Positions 15,826 through 25,817 of a stretch of DNA of 64,000 nt are shown here, in pieces. The DNA is from Sphingopyxis soli (GTDB lineage: Bacteria; Pseudomonadota; Alphaproteobacteria; Sphingomonadales; Sphingomonadaceae). A program made the position numbers and the translations under genes. The notes beneath the pieces are model-generated. The model was not told the DNA's origin. It worked only from the letters and a program-made list of their open reading frames with translations, and made no database searches. The first letter of the stretch is position 1; every line of letters starts with the position of its first letter. The stretch is from assembly GCF_018682675.1 (NCBI RefSeq), contig NZ_JAFMTR010000035.1:1-64000 (forward strand), given 5' to 3'.

Positions 15826-18420
15826 ATGACCACGCGCATGTTGATCGACGCGCGGCACCGGGAAGAGACCCGGGTCGCCGTCACCAAGGGAAACCGCATC
15901 GAGGAGTTTGATTTCGAGTCCGCCGAGCACAAGCAGCTCAAGGGCAATATCTATCTGGCCAAGGTTACCCGCGTCGAACCGTCCCTGCAGGCGGCGTTCG
16001 TCGAATATGGCGGCAATCGCCACGGCTTCCTGGCCTTCAGCGAAATCCACCCCGACTATTACCAGATTCCGAAGGAAGACCGCGAAGCGCTGCTTCGCGA
16101 GGAAGCCGAGCATGCCGCCGCCGCGGCGCAGCGCGCCGAGGACGACCTCGACGAGCTGGAAGGCGATGTCGCCGACGTCGAATATCATGACGACGATAAT
16201 GGCGACGCCCCGCGCGCGCCCGAAACGGTGGGCGAAGACGGCGACGAGGAGCATGACGACGCCGACGACAACGGCGAGGCCGACGGCGAAGACGGCGGCG
16301 AAGAGGCCAAGGACGGCCGCGGCGATCGCCGCCGCGGGCGGGGCAAGGGCGGACGCAATGGCCGCAAGGGTGGCCGTGGCCGCCGGGGCGACGACGAAGA
16401 CGGCGAAAGCCGCATGTCGCTGCGCCGCCGCTACAAGATTCAGGACGTCATCCGCCGTCGCCAGGTGATGCTGGTGCAGGTCGTGAAGGAAGAGCGCGGC
16501 AACAAGGGCGCGGCGCTGACCACCTATCTGTCGCTTGCCGGCCGCTATTGCGTGCTGATGCCGAACACGATGCACGGTGGCGGGATCAGCCGCAAGATTT
16601 CGAACGGCGCCGACCGCCGCAAGCTGAAGGCGATGATCGACGAACTCAACCTGCCGCCGACGATGGGCTGCATCGTCCGTACCGCGGGGATGAGCCGCAC
16701 CAAGGTCGAGATCAAGCGCGACTTCGACTATCTTGCGCGCCTGTGGGACGAGATCCGCGAAAAAACCCTGGGATCGAGCGCGCCCGCGCTGATCCATTCG
16801 GACAGCGACCTCGTCAAGCGCGCGATCCGCGACATCTATCACAAGGATATCGAGGAGGTGCTCGTCGAGGGCGACGAGGGTTACAAGGCGGCGAAGCAGT
16901 TCATGAAATTGCTGATGCCGAGCCACGCGCGGCGCGTGAAGCAATATGCCGACCCGGTCTCGCTCTATCAGCGCTACGGCGTCGAGGACCAACTCGCGGG
17001 AATGCTCAATCCCGTCGTCCAGCTCAAGTCGGGCGGCTATCTGGTGATCAATCCGACCGAGGCGCTGGTGTCGATCGACATCAACTCGGGGCGGTCGACG
17101 CGCGAGCATAATATCGAGCAGACCGCGCTCAACACCAACCTCGAGGCCGCGCACGAGATCGCGCGCCAGCTCCGCCTGCGCGATATGGCCGGGCTGATCG
17201 TCATCGATTTCATCGACATGGATCATGGTTCGAACGTCCGCAAGGTCGAACGGGCGATGAAGGATGCGCTGAAGAACGACCGCGCGCGCATCCAGGTCGG
17301 CCGCATCTCGGGCTTCGGGCTGATGGAAATGAGCCGCCAACGCCTGCGCACCGGTGTGCTCGAAGCCTCGACCCGCCCGTGCCCGCATTGCGAAGGCACC
17401 GGTCTCGTCCGCACCGCATCGTCGGCCGGCCTCAGCGCCTTGCGGCTGATCGAAGAGGAGGCCGCACGCGGCAAGGGCAGCAAGATCATCCTGCGCGCCA
17501 GCCAGGAGGCGACCTTCTACCTCCTCAACGAAAAGCGTCGCGAGCTGCGCGAAATCGAAGAACTCTACGGCGTCAGCGTCGAAATCCTGCCCGATGGCGA
17601 AACCGAGGGCGCGCGCATGGCGATCGAGGTCGGCGGGCCGCCGCCGGTCGCCCGCCGCAGCTTCGCGCCGATTGCTCCGATCGAGGATGAAGACGACGAT
17701 TTCGTCGAAGAGGATGAGGAAGAGGAAGAGGCAGGGGAGACCGACGCCGAGGAGCGCCCTGCGCGCCGTGACCGGCAGGAACGCCCGGAGAGCGAGGATG
17801 GCGAGGGCCGCAAGCGCCGCCGCCGCCGCCGCCGTGGACGTCGCGGTCGCCGCGACGAGGAAGGCGGCGAAGCGCCTGAGGGTGAGGCTGCCGACGGTCA
17901 GGACGTTGGCGACGATCCCGGCGAAGCGCCCGCCGAAGAGGCTGCGCCGACCGCTGCCGAAGGGGAAGAGGCGAAGCCCAAGCGCCGCCGCGGCGGACGC
18001 GGTCGGAAGAAGGCCGAAGAGGCTGAAGCCGAGACCGTGACCGAGGAAGAATCGGTCCCCGCCGAAGCTGCGCCCGAGCCGGTTGTCGAGGAATCGCCCG
18101 CCGCCGAGGAGAAGCCGAAGCGCAAGCGCGCACCGCGCAAGACCAAGGCTGCTGCGGCTGCCGAGGCCGAGGTGCCCGAAGCCGTCGAGGTGCCCGCTGC
18201 CGAAGCGCCGGCGGTCGAACCCGAAGCCGACGCCGAAGTCGTCAAGCCCGCGCCCAAAAAACGTGCGAGCCGCGCGAAGAAGGCCGTCGCGGTCGAGGCT
18301 GCCCCCGAGGAAGCGATGACCAGCGACCGGGAAACGGTGGCCGCGGATGGCGAAGAGAATAGCACCGGTCCCGACGGCGAACCTCGTCGCGGTTGGTGGC
18401 AGCGCACCTTCGGCAACTGA
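15826..18420 (+). CDS. rne: Ribonuclease E
   Basis: This 864-residue endoribonuclease leads mRNA decay and rRNA processing. The start MTTRMLIDARHREETRVAV is canonical. The S1 domain is split after SEIHPDYYQIP by an acidic then Gly/Arg/Lys-rich insert of about 120 residues (roughly residues 85-200), as in other alphaproteobacteria. Catalytic aspartates lie in ALVSIDINSGRST and VIDFIDMDH, and the zinc-link is TRPCPHCEGTG. From about residue 620 a low-complexity acidic and Arg/Ala-rich tail would scaffold the degradosome and bind RNA. The next gene starts 116 bases after the stop. Confidence 0.96.
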   Translation: MTTRMLIDARHREETRVAVTKGNRIEEFDFESAEHKQLKGNIYLAKVTRVEPSLQAAFVEYGGNRHGFLAFSEIHPDYYQIPKEDREALLREEAEHAAAAAQRAEDDLDELEGDVADVEYHDDDNGDAPRAPETVGEDGDEEHDDADDNGEADGEDGGEEAKDGRGDRRRGRGKGGRNGRKGGRGRRGDDEDGESRMSLRRRYKIQDVIRRRQVMLVQVVKEERGNKGAALTTYLSLAGRYCVLMPNTMHGGGISRKISNGADRRKLKAMIDELNLPPTMGCIVRTAGMSRTKVEIKRDFDYLARLWDEIREKTLGSSAPALIHSDSDLVKRAIRDIYHKDIEEVLVEGDEGYKAAKQFMKLLMPSHARRVKQYADPVSLYQRYGVEDQLAGMLNPVVQLKSGGYLVINPTEALVSIDINSGRSTREHNIEQTALNTNLEAAHEIARQLRLRDMAGLIVIDFIDMDHGSNVRKVERAMKDALKNDRARIQVGRISGFGLMEMSRQRLRTGVLEASTRPCPHCEGTGLVRTASSAGLSALRLIEEEAARGKGSKIILRASQEATFYLLNEKRRELREIEELYGVSVEILPDGETEGARMAIEVGGPPPVARRSFAPIAPIEDEDDDFVEEDEEEEEAGETDAEERPARRDRQERPESEDGEGRKRRRRRRRGRRGRRDEEGGEAPEGEAADGQDVGDDPGEAPAEEAAPTAAEGEEAKPKRRRGGRGRKKAEEAEAETVTEEESVPAEAAPEPVVEESPAAEEKPKRKRAPRKTKAAAAAEAEVPEAVEVPAAEAPAVEPEADAEVVKPAPKKRASRAKKAVAVEAAPEEAMTSDRETVAADGEENSTGPDGEPRRGWWQRTFGN

Positions 18421-18536
18421 TCGACGCGGTTGACCGCAGAAACGACACGCTGACCTTGCGTCCGCGCGCGCTGAACCCCAATAAGCCTTTCATGGCTTCA
18501 CGCGAGGTTCAGGCGCGCGGCGCGAGACAGTCGGCG

Positions 18537-19940
18537 ATGACCGTTTCCCCGTCGTACAAGGCGCACCGGGCGCATGGCCCCCATGCGTTACTGCGAATCC
18601 TCATGACCTTGGTGGCGATGGTCGCCGTGGCGGTGCGGCCCGCAATGGCGCAGTCGATCCTGCGCGATGCCGAGACCGAGGCGCTGTTCCAGGACATGAT
18701 GGATCCGCTGCTCGTCGCGGCGGGGCTCCAGCCGGGGCAGGTGCGTGTTCACCTGCTCGGCGACCGCAGCATCAACGCCTTCGTTGCGGGCAGCCAGGAC
18801 ATCTATGTCTTCAGCGGGCTGATCGAGGCCGCCGACAGCGCCGAAGAAGTGCAGGGCGTGCTCGCGCACGAACTCGGGCACGTCATGGGCGGCCACGCGA
18901 TCCGGGCGAGCGAGGGCGCGAAAACCGCGACCGGCATTTCGCTTCTCAGCCTGCTGCTCGGCGCGGCGGCGATGGCGGCGGGCGGCGGCGAGGCCGGCAT
19001 GGGCATCCTGATGGCGGGTCAGCAGGCCGCGCTCGGCAAATATCTCGCTTTCAGCCGTGTCCAGGAATCGACCGCCGACGCCGCTGGCGCGCAATATCTG
19101 TCGAAGGCGGGGATCAGCGGTCGCGGCAGCCTGGCCTTCTTCAAGAAGCTTCAGAATCTCGAGTTCCGCTATGGCATCAAGCAGGACGACGATCAGGCCT
19201 ATGGCCGCACCCACCCGATGTCGGGCGACCGCATCCAGGCGCTGCGCGAAGTCTATGTCGTCGACCCTGCCTGGAGCAAACCCGCCGACCCGGCGATCGA
19301 AGCGCGTTTCCAGCGGATCAAGGCGAAACTGTCGGGCTATATCGCCGACCCCGACCGCACTTTGCGCAAATATCCCGAAAGCGACACGAGCATCCCGGCG
19401 CGCTACGCCCGCGCCTACGCCTGGCACAAGAGCGCGTACCCCGACAAGGCGCTCGGGGAGGTCGAGGGCTTGCTGAAAAGCAACCCGCACGACCCCTATT
19501 TCCTCGAACTCGAAGGGCAGGTCCTGCTCGAATCGGGGCGGCCCAAAGACGCGATTCCGCCGCTCCGCGAGGCAGTGGCCAACTCGCGCTCGCAGCCCCT
19601 GATTGCCGCAACGCTCGGTCACGCGCTGATCGCGACCGAAGATCCCGGCAATTTCGCCGAAGCGGAAAAGGTGCTCAAGACCGCGGTGGCGCTCGACAAT
19701 CAGAATCCCTTCGCCTGGTACCAACTGGGCATCGTCTATGCGAACAAGGGCGACCAGCCGCGCGCGGCACTCGCTTCGGCCGAGCGTTACAGCCTTGAGG
19801 GTGGACAGTCGGCGCTGGCGCTGCGTAATGCCGAAACCGCGATGCAGGGGTTGCCCGAAGGGTCGCCCGACTGGATCCGTGCACAGGATATTGCGCTGGT
19901 GTCGCGCGCCGAGGTGGAACAGGCGCGCAAAAGACGCTAG
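18537..19940 (+). CDS. M48-family metalloprotease with TPR repeats (BepA/YfgC-like)
   Basis: This 467-residue exported zinc protease has a signal ending about RPAMAQS and the metal motif HELGH at residues 111-115, with the third ligand in QESTADAAGAQYL. After the catalytic domain (to about residue 250) come TPR-like repeats (for example NPFAWYQLGIVYANKGDQPR). E. coli BepA works in outer-membrane protein assembly and LPS-transport quality control; the same role is inferred. ATG 18537 was preferred over 18492 because it leaves a normal signal sequence. Confidence 0.88.
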   Translation: MTVSPSYKAHRAHGPHALLRILMTLVAMVAVAVRPAMAQSILRDAETEALFQDMMDPLLVAAGLQPGQVRVHLLGDRSINAFVAGSQDIYVFSGLIEAADSAEEVQGVLAHELGHVMGGHAIRASEGAKTATGISLLSLLLGAAAMAAGGGEAGMGILMAGQQAALGKYLAFSRVQESTADAAGAQYLSKAGISGRGSLAFFKKLQNLEFRYGIKQDDDQAYGRTHPMSGDRIQALREVYVVDPAWSKPADPAIEARFQRIKAKLSGYIADPDRTLRKYPESDTSIPARYARAYAWHKSAYPDKALGEVEGLLKSNPHDPYFLELEGQVLLESGRPKDAIPPLREAVANSRSQPLIAATLGHALIATEDPGNFAEAEKVLKTAVALDNQNPFAWYQLGIVYANKGDQPRAALASAERYSLEGGQSALALRNAETAMQGLPEGSPDWIRAQDIALVSRAEVEQARKRR

Positions 19941-19956
19941 ATTCGAACAGGATACG

Positions 19957-21603
19957 ATGGGGACGCATCGCATCGGCGATGCTCAAGGGCGACAAGTGAC
20001 TGACAGCAAAGACGATTATTACCAGCCGTGGCTGCGCGACCCGGCCCCGACGCCGGGCGGCGTGCCCATGCGCGACGCGCTGGACCAGGGCGGACTGGCG
20101 AAGCCGAAGGAGGAACCGCCGGTCGGCATCGACCTCGCGCGCTACAAGGCGGGCGACAAGCCGCGTCAGCCGCTGGTCAAGCCCGAAGCAATCAAGGCGA
20201 GCGCCGCGAACCTGTGGGACCGCATCCGCGACGGCGCCGAAGCCTTCGCGGACTGGACGATCGACGTCGGAGAACGGGCCGACATTCCGGCGCGCGTCGA
20301 GGCGATGGAGATCCCGCGCCGCTCGCGCGACCTTGCTAAAAGAGCCGGCGACCTGACCGTGCGCGCTGCGCGCGCGGTGGGGCGTGGCTCGGCAAAAGCC
20401 AGCCGCGCGGCGGCCCGGGCGAGCGGCGCGGCATGGGACAAGATGGCACTCGGCGACAAGGTTTCGCGGTTGTCGAGCGAGGCGGGGCGCGGGCTGGGCG
20501 AGGTCGCCGACAAGGCGAAGGCCGGGCTCGGCAACGCCGCGAGGGCCGGCGGCGAAACGATCCGTGACGGGATCGGCGGCGCCGCCACCAGATTACGACC
20601 GGCGCCGCGCGAGGAACCGGCGCCGCCGCCGTCGGGGCTCGAGCAATTGCTCGCCCGCGAGGAAGCCGATGCTCGCATGGCCGAGACGCCGGTAGCGGCG
20701 CCCGATCTGCCGCTGTTCGCTGGCGAACCGATCGAGGCGGCTGCGCCGCGTCCCGCGAAATCGTCGCGGGCCAAGGCCGCATCGGCAACGCCGCCGCCCT
20801 CGCTGTCGGGGCCGGCCGACGACGAGCGCGCGCCCTACCGCCCGGCGGTCGCGACGCGCCCCGCACCGGCGGCGCCCGCGCTTCCCGCGCCGCTCTGGGC
20901 GATCGCGCTCGGCGCCGTGTTGCTGCTTGGCGCGACCTTCTGGCTCGGCGGCCGCTTCGGCGGCGGCATGAGCAAGGGCGAGGTCGAAACCATCGTCGCC
21001 GACTATATTCGCGCGCACCCCGAGATCGTGCCCGAAGCCTTCGAGGCGCAGCGGAACAAGGAAATGGCAAAGGCCGTCGACGCGGTGCGTCCGGCGCTCG
21101 AAAAGCCCTATGCCGGCGCCTGGGCGGGCAATGCCGACGGCGATGTCACACTCGTCGTCTTCACCGACTATGCCTGCGGTTTCTGCCGCGCGAGCGTCCC
21201 CGACGTCGACCGGCTGCTCCGCGAGGACAAGCGCCTGAAGGTCGTGTTCCGCGAACTGCCGATCATCTCGCCGCAGAGCCGCGACGCCGCGATCATGGCG
21301 CTCGCCGCCGCGCGGCAAGGCAAATATGACGCATTCCATCATGCAATGTTCCAGGCGTCGTCGCTCGACCCCTCGGCGATCGCGGCCGCCGCCTCGCGCG
21401 CCGGCGTCGTCACCGACGGCAGCGCCGACGCGACGGCGAACGAGGCCTTGTTCCAGCGCGAGATCGATTCGAACCTCGCGCTCGCAACGCAGTTGCAGCT
21501 GAACGCGACCCCGACCTGGATTGTCGGCGACCAGCTGTTCCAGGGCCAGGTCGGCTATGACGCGCTGCGCCGCGCGATCGCCAAGGCGCGGGACAAAGGC
21601 TGA
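19957..21603 (+). CDS. Membrane-anchored DsbA-like thiol oxidoreductase with long N-terminal region
   Basis: The 548-residue product has three parts. Residues 1-300 are low-complexity, with helical segments rich in Ala, Arg and Lys that would sit in the cytoplasm. One membrane helix follows at about 312-333 (LWAIALGAVLLLGATFWLGG). The periplasmic DsbA/thioredoxin domain has the active site CGFC at 407-410 and a cis-Pro region ATPTWIVGD. GTG 19996 is an alternative start. It lies 16 bases after the M48 protease, and the sulfotransferase gene follows 2 bases after its stop. The large cytoplasmic part is unusual for a DsbA-family protein and its role is unknown. Confidence 0.8.
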   Translation: MGTHRIGDAQGRQVTDSKDDYYQPWLRDPAPTPGGVPMRDALDQGGLAKPKEEPPVGIDLARYKAGDKPRQPLVKPEAIKASAANLWDRIRDGAEAFADWTIDVGERADIPARVEAMEIPRRSRDLAKRAGDLTVRAARAVGRGSAKASRAAARASGAAWDKMALGDKVSRLSSEAGRGLGEVADKAKAGLGNAARAGGETIRDGIGGAATRLRPAPREEPAPPPSGLEQLLAREEADARMAETPVAAPDLPLFAGEPIEAAAPRPAKSSRAKAASATPPPSLSGPADDERAPYRPAVATRPAPAAPALPAPLWAIALGAVLLLGATFWLGGRFGGGMSKGEVETIVADYIRAHPEIVPEAFEAQRNKEMAKAVDAVRPALEKPYAGAWAGNADGDVTLVVFTDYACGFCRASVPDVDRLLREDKRLKVVFRELPIISPQSRDAAIMALAAARQGKYDAFHHAMFQASSLDPSAIAAAASRAGVVTDGSADATANEALFQREIDSNLALATQLQLNATPTWIVGDQLFQGQVGYDALRRAIAKARDKG

Positions 21604-21605
21604 GG

Positions 21606-23201
21606 ATGACGGCGAACCACGCGCAACGATCGATCGAGCGGGGGCTTCGCAACCCCGAATTGCTTGCGGCGGCGCTCGCGCTTTCCGAAGGCCGGCTCCA
21701 CGACGCCGAACCGGTGCTGAAGGCGCATCTGAAGCAGGATCCGTTCGACGTTGCAGCGATCCGTATGCTTGCCGAACTCGCGGCGCGCATCGAACGCTAT
21801 CGTGACGCCGAGGCGCTGCTGCGCCGCGCACTCGAACTGGCGCCCGAATTTCTGGCGGCGCGCTCGAACCTCGCGACCGTCCTGCACCGGCAGGGGCGAT
21901 CGGGCGAGGCTGTCGAGGAGCTGGAAAAGTTGCAGATCGTCGACCCCGACAATCTGATGAACGCCAATCTGAAGGCCGCGGCGCTCGGGCGCGTTGGCGA
22001 ATTCGACGAAGCGCTCGAACTTTACGAGAAGGTGCTGCAGACCTTCGGCAAGCAGCCGAAGATATGGATGTCCTACGGGCATATGCTCAAGACGGTCGGG
22101 CGGCAGGCCGACGCTGTCGCGGCCTATCGCAAGGCGATCGAGCTTCGTCCTTCGCTCGGTGAGGTGTGGTGGAGCCTTGCCAACCTCAAGACTTTCCGTT
22201 TCGGCGACGCCGATCTGGCGGCGATGGAGGAGACGCTCGAACGTGGCGACATCGCGCCCGAGGATCGCTTCCACCTCCATTTCGCGCTGGGCAAGGCAAA
22301 TGAGGACCGGCAGCAGGCCGAAGCAGCCTTCGCCCATTACGACCGCGGCAATGCGCTGCGAAAGGCGATGCTCGATTATGACGCCGGTCAGACGCGCGCA
22401 TCGGTCGATCACGCGAAGGTGCTGTACACGGCGGCGTTTTTTGCCGAGCGTCCGGATCATGGCTGCGCCGCACCCGATCCGGTCTTCATCGTCGGGATGC
22501 CGCGCGCCGGATCGACGCTGATCGAGCAGATCCTGTCGAGCCATTCGATGATCGAGGGCACGATGGAACTGCCCGATATCCCGAAACTGTTCGCCAAGGC
22601 GCGGAACATGGGCGGGATCGCCCGGCTGACCGCCGCGGAGGCGCGCGAGTTTGGCGAGCAATATCTCCGCGACACGCAGGTACAGCGCAAGAGCGGCAAG
22701 CCCTTCTATATCGACAAGCTGCCGAACAACTGGCTGCATGTCGGCTTCATCCGGCTGATCCTCCCCCATGCCAAGATCATCGACGCGCGGCGTCATCCCA
22801 TGGATTGCTGTTTCTCCAACTTCAAACAGCATTTCGCGCGCGGGCAGGCATTCAGCTACAGCCTGACCGATATGGGGCGCTACTATGCCGATTATGTCGA
22901 GCTGATGGACCATTTCGACACGGTGCTGCCCGGTCACGTCCACCGCGTCTTTCATGAACGCGTGATCGGCGACCTCGAAGGCGAGGTGCGCGCGATGCTC
23001 GCCTATATGGACCTCCCGTTCGAGCAGGCGTGCCTGGACTTTCATGCCAACGACCGCGCCGTTCGTACCGCGAGCTCCGAGCAGGTGCGGCGCCCGATCA
23101 ACCGCGACGGCGTCGACCAGTGGCGCGCGATGGAACCGTGGCTCGGCCCGCTTGTCGAGGCGTTGGGGCCGGTTCTGACGCAATATCCGGTTCGCGCCTG
23201 A
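21606..23201 (+). CDS. TPR-repeat sulfotransferase family protein
   Basis: This 531-residue protein joins N-terminal TPR repeats (to about residue 270) to a sulfotransferase domain. The 5' PAPS-binding loop is GMPRAGSTLIEQIL near residues 297-310, and the 3' phosphate-binding segment is probably IDARRHPMDCCFSNF. Sulfotransferases transfer sulfate from PAPS; the substrate is not indicated. It is coupled to the DsbA-like gene and followed by a TonB-dependent receptor after 149 bases, a pairing often seen in sphingomonads and relatives. Confidence 0.86.
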   Translation: MTANHAQRSIERGLRNPELLAAALALSEGRLHDAEPVLKAHLKQDPFDVAAIRMLAELAARIERYRDAEALLRRALELAPEFLAARSNLATVLHRQGRSGEAVEELEKLQIVDPDNLMNANLKAAALGRVGEFDEALELYEKVLQTFGKQPKIWMSYGHMLKTVGRQADAVAAYRKAIELRPSLGEVWWSLANLKTFRFGDADLAAMEETLERGDIAPEDRFHLHFALGKANEDRQQAEAAFAHYDRGNALRKAMLDYDAGQTRASVDHAKVLYTAAFFAERPDHGCAAPDPVFIVGMPRAGSTLIEQILSSHSMIEGTMELPDIPKLFAKARNMGGIARLTAAEAREFGEQYLRDTQVQRKSGKPFYIDKLPNNWLHVGFIRLILPHAKIIDARRHPMDCCFSNFKQHFARGQAFSYSLTDMGRYYADYVELMDHFDTVLPGHVHRVFHERVIGDLEGEVRAMLAYMDLPFEQACLDFHANDRAVRTASSEQVRRPINRDGVDQWRAMEPWLGPLVEALGPVLTQYPVRA

Positions 23202-23350
23202 GCTTATTGTTGCAATTTTGTCATAGTGGTCGCGAAACTGCGAGCCGCAGCCGCCATTTTCATGCGCCTCGATTGACGATTGCCCGAAAGCTGGCACACC
23301 TTCCGCATTGCGCTGCAACAAACGGCGTCGGCATAAACAGGGGGGTCTGT

Positions 23351-25813
23351 ATGGGGTTTCGTTTTTCACGCCGCGCGGTGCTGCTGGCATCCTTGTCGAC
23401 GACGATGCTGTCGCCGGGGGCCGCGATGGCGCAAGGCGCTTCGGATGCGGGCGCCGACGACGAGATCATCGTCACCGCGCAGAAGCGCGAGGAAAATCTG
23501 CAGAATGTTCCGATCAGCATCCAGGCGCTCGGGACGCGCAAGCTCGACCAGCTGAACGTCGCCAACTTCCAGGATTTCTCGAAGCTCCTCCCGAGCGTTT
23601 CCTTCCAGTCGAGCCAGCCGGGCGTCACCACCGTCTATATGCGCGGCGTCGCGAGCGGCGGCGACGGCAACCATTCGGGCTCGCTGCCCAGCGTCGGCGT
23701 CTATCTCGACGAACAGCCGGTCACGACGATCGGCGGCACGCTCGACGTCCATATCTATGACATCGCGCGCATCGAATCGCTCGCGGGTCCGCAAGGTACG
23801 CTCTACGGCGCCTCGTCGCAGGCGGGCACGATCCGCATCATCACCAACAAGCCGAGCACGGCGGGCTTCGAAGGCCGCGTCGACGGCGAGCTGAACACGA
23901 TCAAGCATGGCGGCACCGGCGGCCGCCTCGAAGGCATGATCAATGCGCCGCTCAGCGAAATGGCCGCGGTTCGCCTCGTCGGCTGGTACCAGAAGGACGC
24001 GGGCTATATCGACAATGTGCCCGGAACCCGCTCGTTCCTGCCGACGCCCGGCGGCATCACTGTCGACAACGACGCCTTCGTCGAGAAGGATTTCAACGAT
24101 GCCGAAATCTATGGTGGCCGCGCCGCGCTGAAGGTCGACCTCGACGACAATTGGACGATCACGCCGACAGTCCTCTACCAGAAGCAAAAGAGCCACGGAA
24201 CCTTTGCGCAGGACCCGCTTGTCGGCGATCTGCAGGTCCAGCGCTTCTATCCCGACTCGCGCAGCGACAAGTTCATCCAGGCGGCGCTGACGATCGAGGG
24301 CAAGCTCGGCAATTTCGACGTCACTTATGCGGGCGCCTATCTCGACCGCAAGACGTACCAGATCAACGACTATACCGATTATGCCGAGGCCTATGACGCG
24401 CTCTATGCCTCTTATGGCGGCCTAGCCGGCTATTTCTATTTCCAGGACAATGCCGGCGACACGATCGACCCGCGCCAATATATCATCGGCACCGACCATT
24501 TCCGCAAGCTGAGCCAGGAACTGCGCATCTCGTCGCCGCAGGACTCGCGCTTCCGTGTCGTCGCTGGGCTGTTCTTCCAGCGCCAGAGCAACGAAATCCA
24601 CCAGGACTATATCGTCCCCGGCCTCGCCGACGCGCTGTCGGTCAACGGTCGTCCGGGCACGCTGTGGCTCACCGAGCAGAAGCGTGTCGACAAGGATTAT
24701 GCGGCGTTCGGCGAGGCGAGCTTCGACATCACCCCGACGGTCACGCTGACCGGGGGCGGGCGTTATTACAAATATGACAACAGCCTGATCGGCTTCTTCG
24801 GCTTCGGCCGCAATCCCAATGGCCCGCCGTTCAATGGCGCAGGCAGCTCGCGGACCGGTGTTGCCGGCTGCTACACCACGACGGGGGCGATCCTGCGCGA
24901 CAATCCGGGCGGTACCCTGCTCCCCGCCGAGGTCGAAGGCGGACCCTGTACCAACCTTGCCGATTATGTGAACGGCAAGCTGGTCCCCAAGCGGACGAAG
25001 GATACGGGCTTCACCCACCGTCTGAACCTGACGTGGAAACCCAGCGAGGATGTCCTGACCTATGCGACATGGTCGCGGGGGTTCCGGCCGGGCGGCATCA
25101 ATCGTCGCGCAACGATCGCGCCCTATGACGCCGATTTCCTCACCAACTATGAGCTCGGGATCAAGACTACGCTCGCCGACGGGATGGTTCGCCTGAACGC
25201 TGCCGTCTATCTGCAGAACTGGAAGCGTTTCCAGTTCTCCTTCTTGGGGCTCAACAGCTTTACCGAGATTCACAATGGTCCGAATGCCCGGATCAAGGGG
25301 ATCGAGGCGGACATCAATATTCGGCCCACCGACGGGCTGACGATCTCGGCGGCGGCGTCCTACACCGACGCCAAGACGCGCAACAATCTCTGCGCGATCG
25401 ACGATCCGACGTATCAATGTACCGCCGACCCCGACAATTCGATCGCGGCGCCGAAGGGGACGCGCTTGCCCGTCACGCCGAAGTTCAACGGCAATGCCAC
25501 CGTGCGCTATGCCTTCCCGGTCGGACCGGGCGAGTTGCACCTGCAGTCGGTGATCGCGCATCGCGGGTCGGCGAGTTCGGATATCCGGGTCGATGTCGCG
25601 AACGAGCTTGGCCGCATTCGCGGATCTACGACGGTCGATTTCGCGATCGGGTTCGACTGGAGCCGCTACAGCTTCGAGTTGTTCCTGCAGAATGCGTTCG
25701 ACGAGCGCGCCGAGCTGTCGCGCTTCTCGAACTGCGGGCAGTGCAACGGTCGTGTGCAGATCCTCGTGAACCAGCCCCAGACGCTCGGGGCGCGGCTGGG
25801 CGCCAAGTTCTGA
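23351..25813 (+). CDS. TonB-dependent outer-membrane receptor
   Basis: The 820-residue protein has a signal peptide (MGFRFSRRAVLLASLSTTML, cleavage near AMA-QG), a TonB box DEIIVTAQKREENLQNVPIS at about residues 36-55, a plug domain with GPQGTLYGASSQAGTIRI, and a 22-strand-type barrel ending QTLGARLGAKF. Such receptors import large or scarce substrates with TonB energy. No N-terminal STN signalling domain is present. The ligand is unknown; the adjoining permease and oxidoreductases suggest a small organic compound rather than iron, which is inference. Confidence 0.92.
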   Translation: MGFRFSRRAVLLASLSTTMLSPGAAMAQGASDAGADDEIIVTAQKREENLQNVPISIQALGTRKLDQLNVANFQDFSKLLPSVSFQSSQPGVTTVYMRGVASGGDGNHSGSLPSVGVYLDEQPVTTIGGTLDVHIYDIARIESLAGPQGTLYGASSQAGTIRIITNKPSTAGFEGRVDGELNTIKHGGTGGRLEGMINAPLSEMAAVRLVGWYQKDAGYIDNVPGTRSFLPTPGGITVDNDAFVEKDFNDAEIYGGRAALKVDLDDNWTITPTVLYQKQKSHGTFAQDPLVGDLQVQRFYPDSRSDKFIQAALTIEGKLGNFDVTYAGAYLDRKTYQINDYTDYAEAYDALYASYGGLAGYFYFQDNAGDTIDPRQYIIGTDHFRKLSQELRISSPQDSRFRVVAGLFFQRQSNEIHQDYIVPGLADALSVNGRPGTLWLTEQKRVDKDYAAFGEASFDITPTVTLTGGGRYYKYDNSLIGFFGFGRNPNGPPFNGAGSSRTGVAGCYTTTGAILRDNPGGTLLPAEVEGGPCTNLADYVNGKLVPKRTKDTGFTHRLNLTWKPSEDVLTYATWSRGFRPGGINRRATIAPYDADFLTNYELGIKTTLADGMVRLNAAVYLQNWKRFQFSFLGLNSFTEIHNGPNARIKGIEADINIRPTDGLTISAAASYTDAKTRNNLCAIDDPTYQCTADPDNSIAAPKGTRLPVTPKFNGNATVRYAFPVGPGELHLQSVIAHRGSASSDIRVDVANELGRIRGSTTVDFAIGFDWSRYSFELFLQNAFDERAELSRFSNCGQCNGRVQILVNQPQTLGARLGAKF

Positions 25814-25817
25814 TCTG

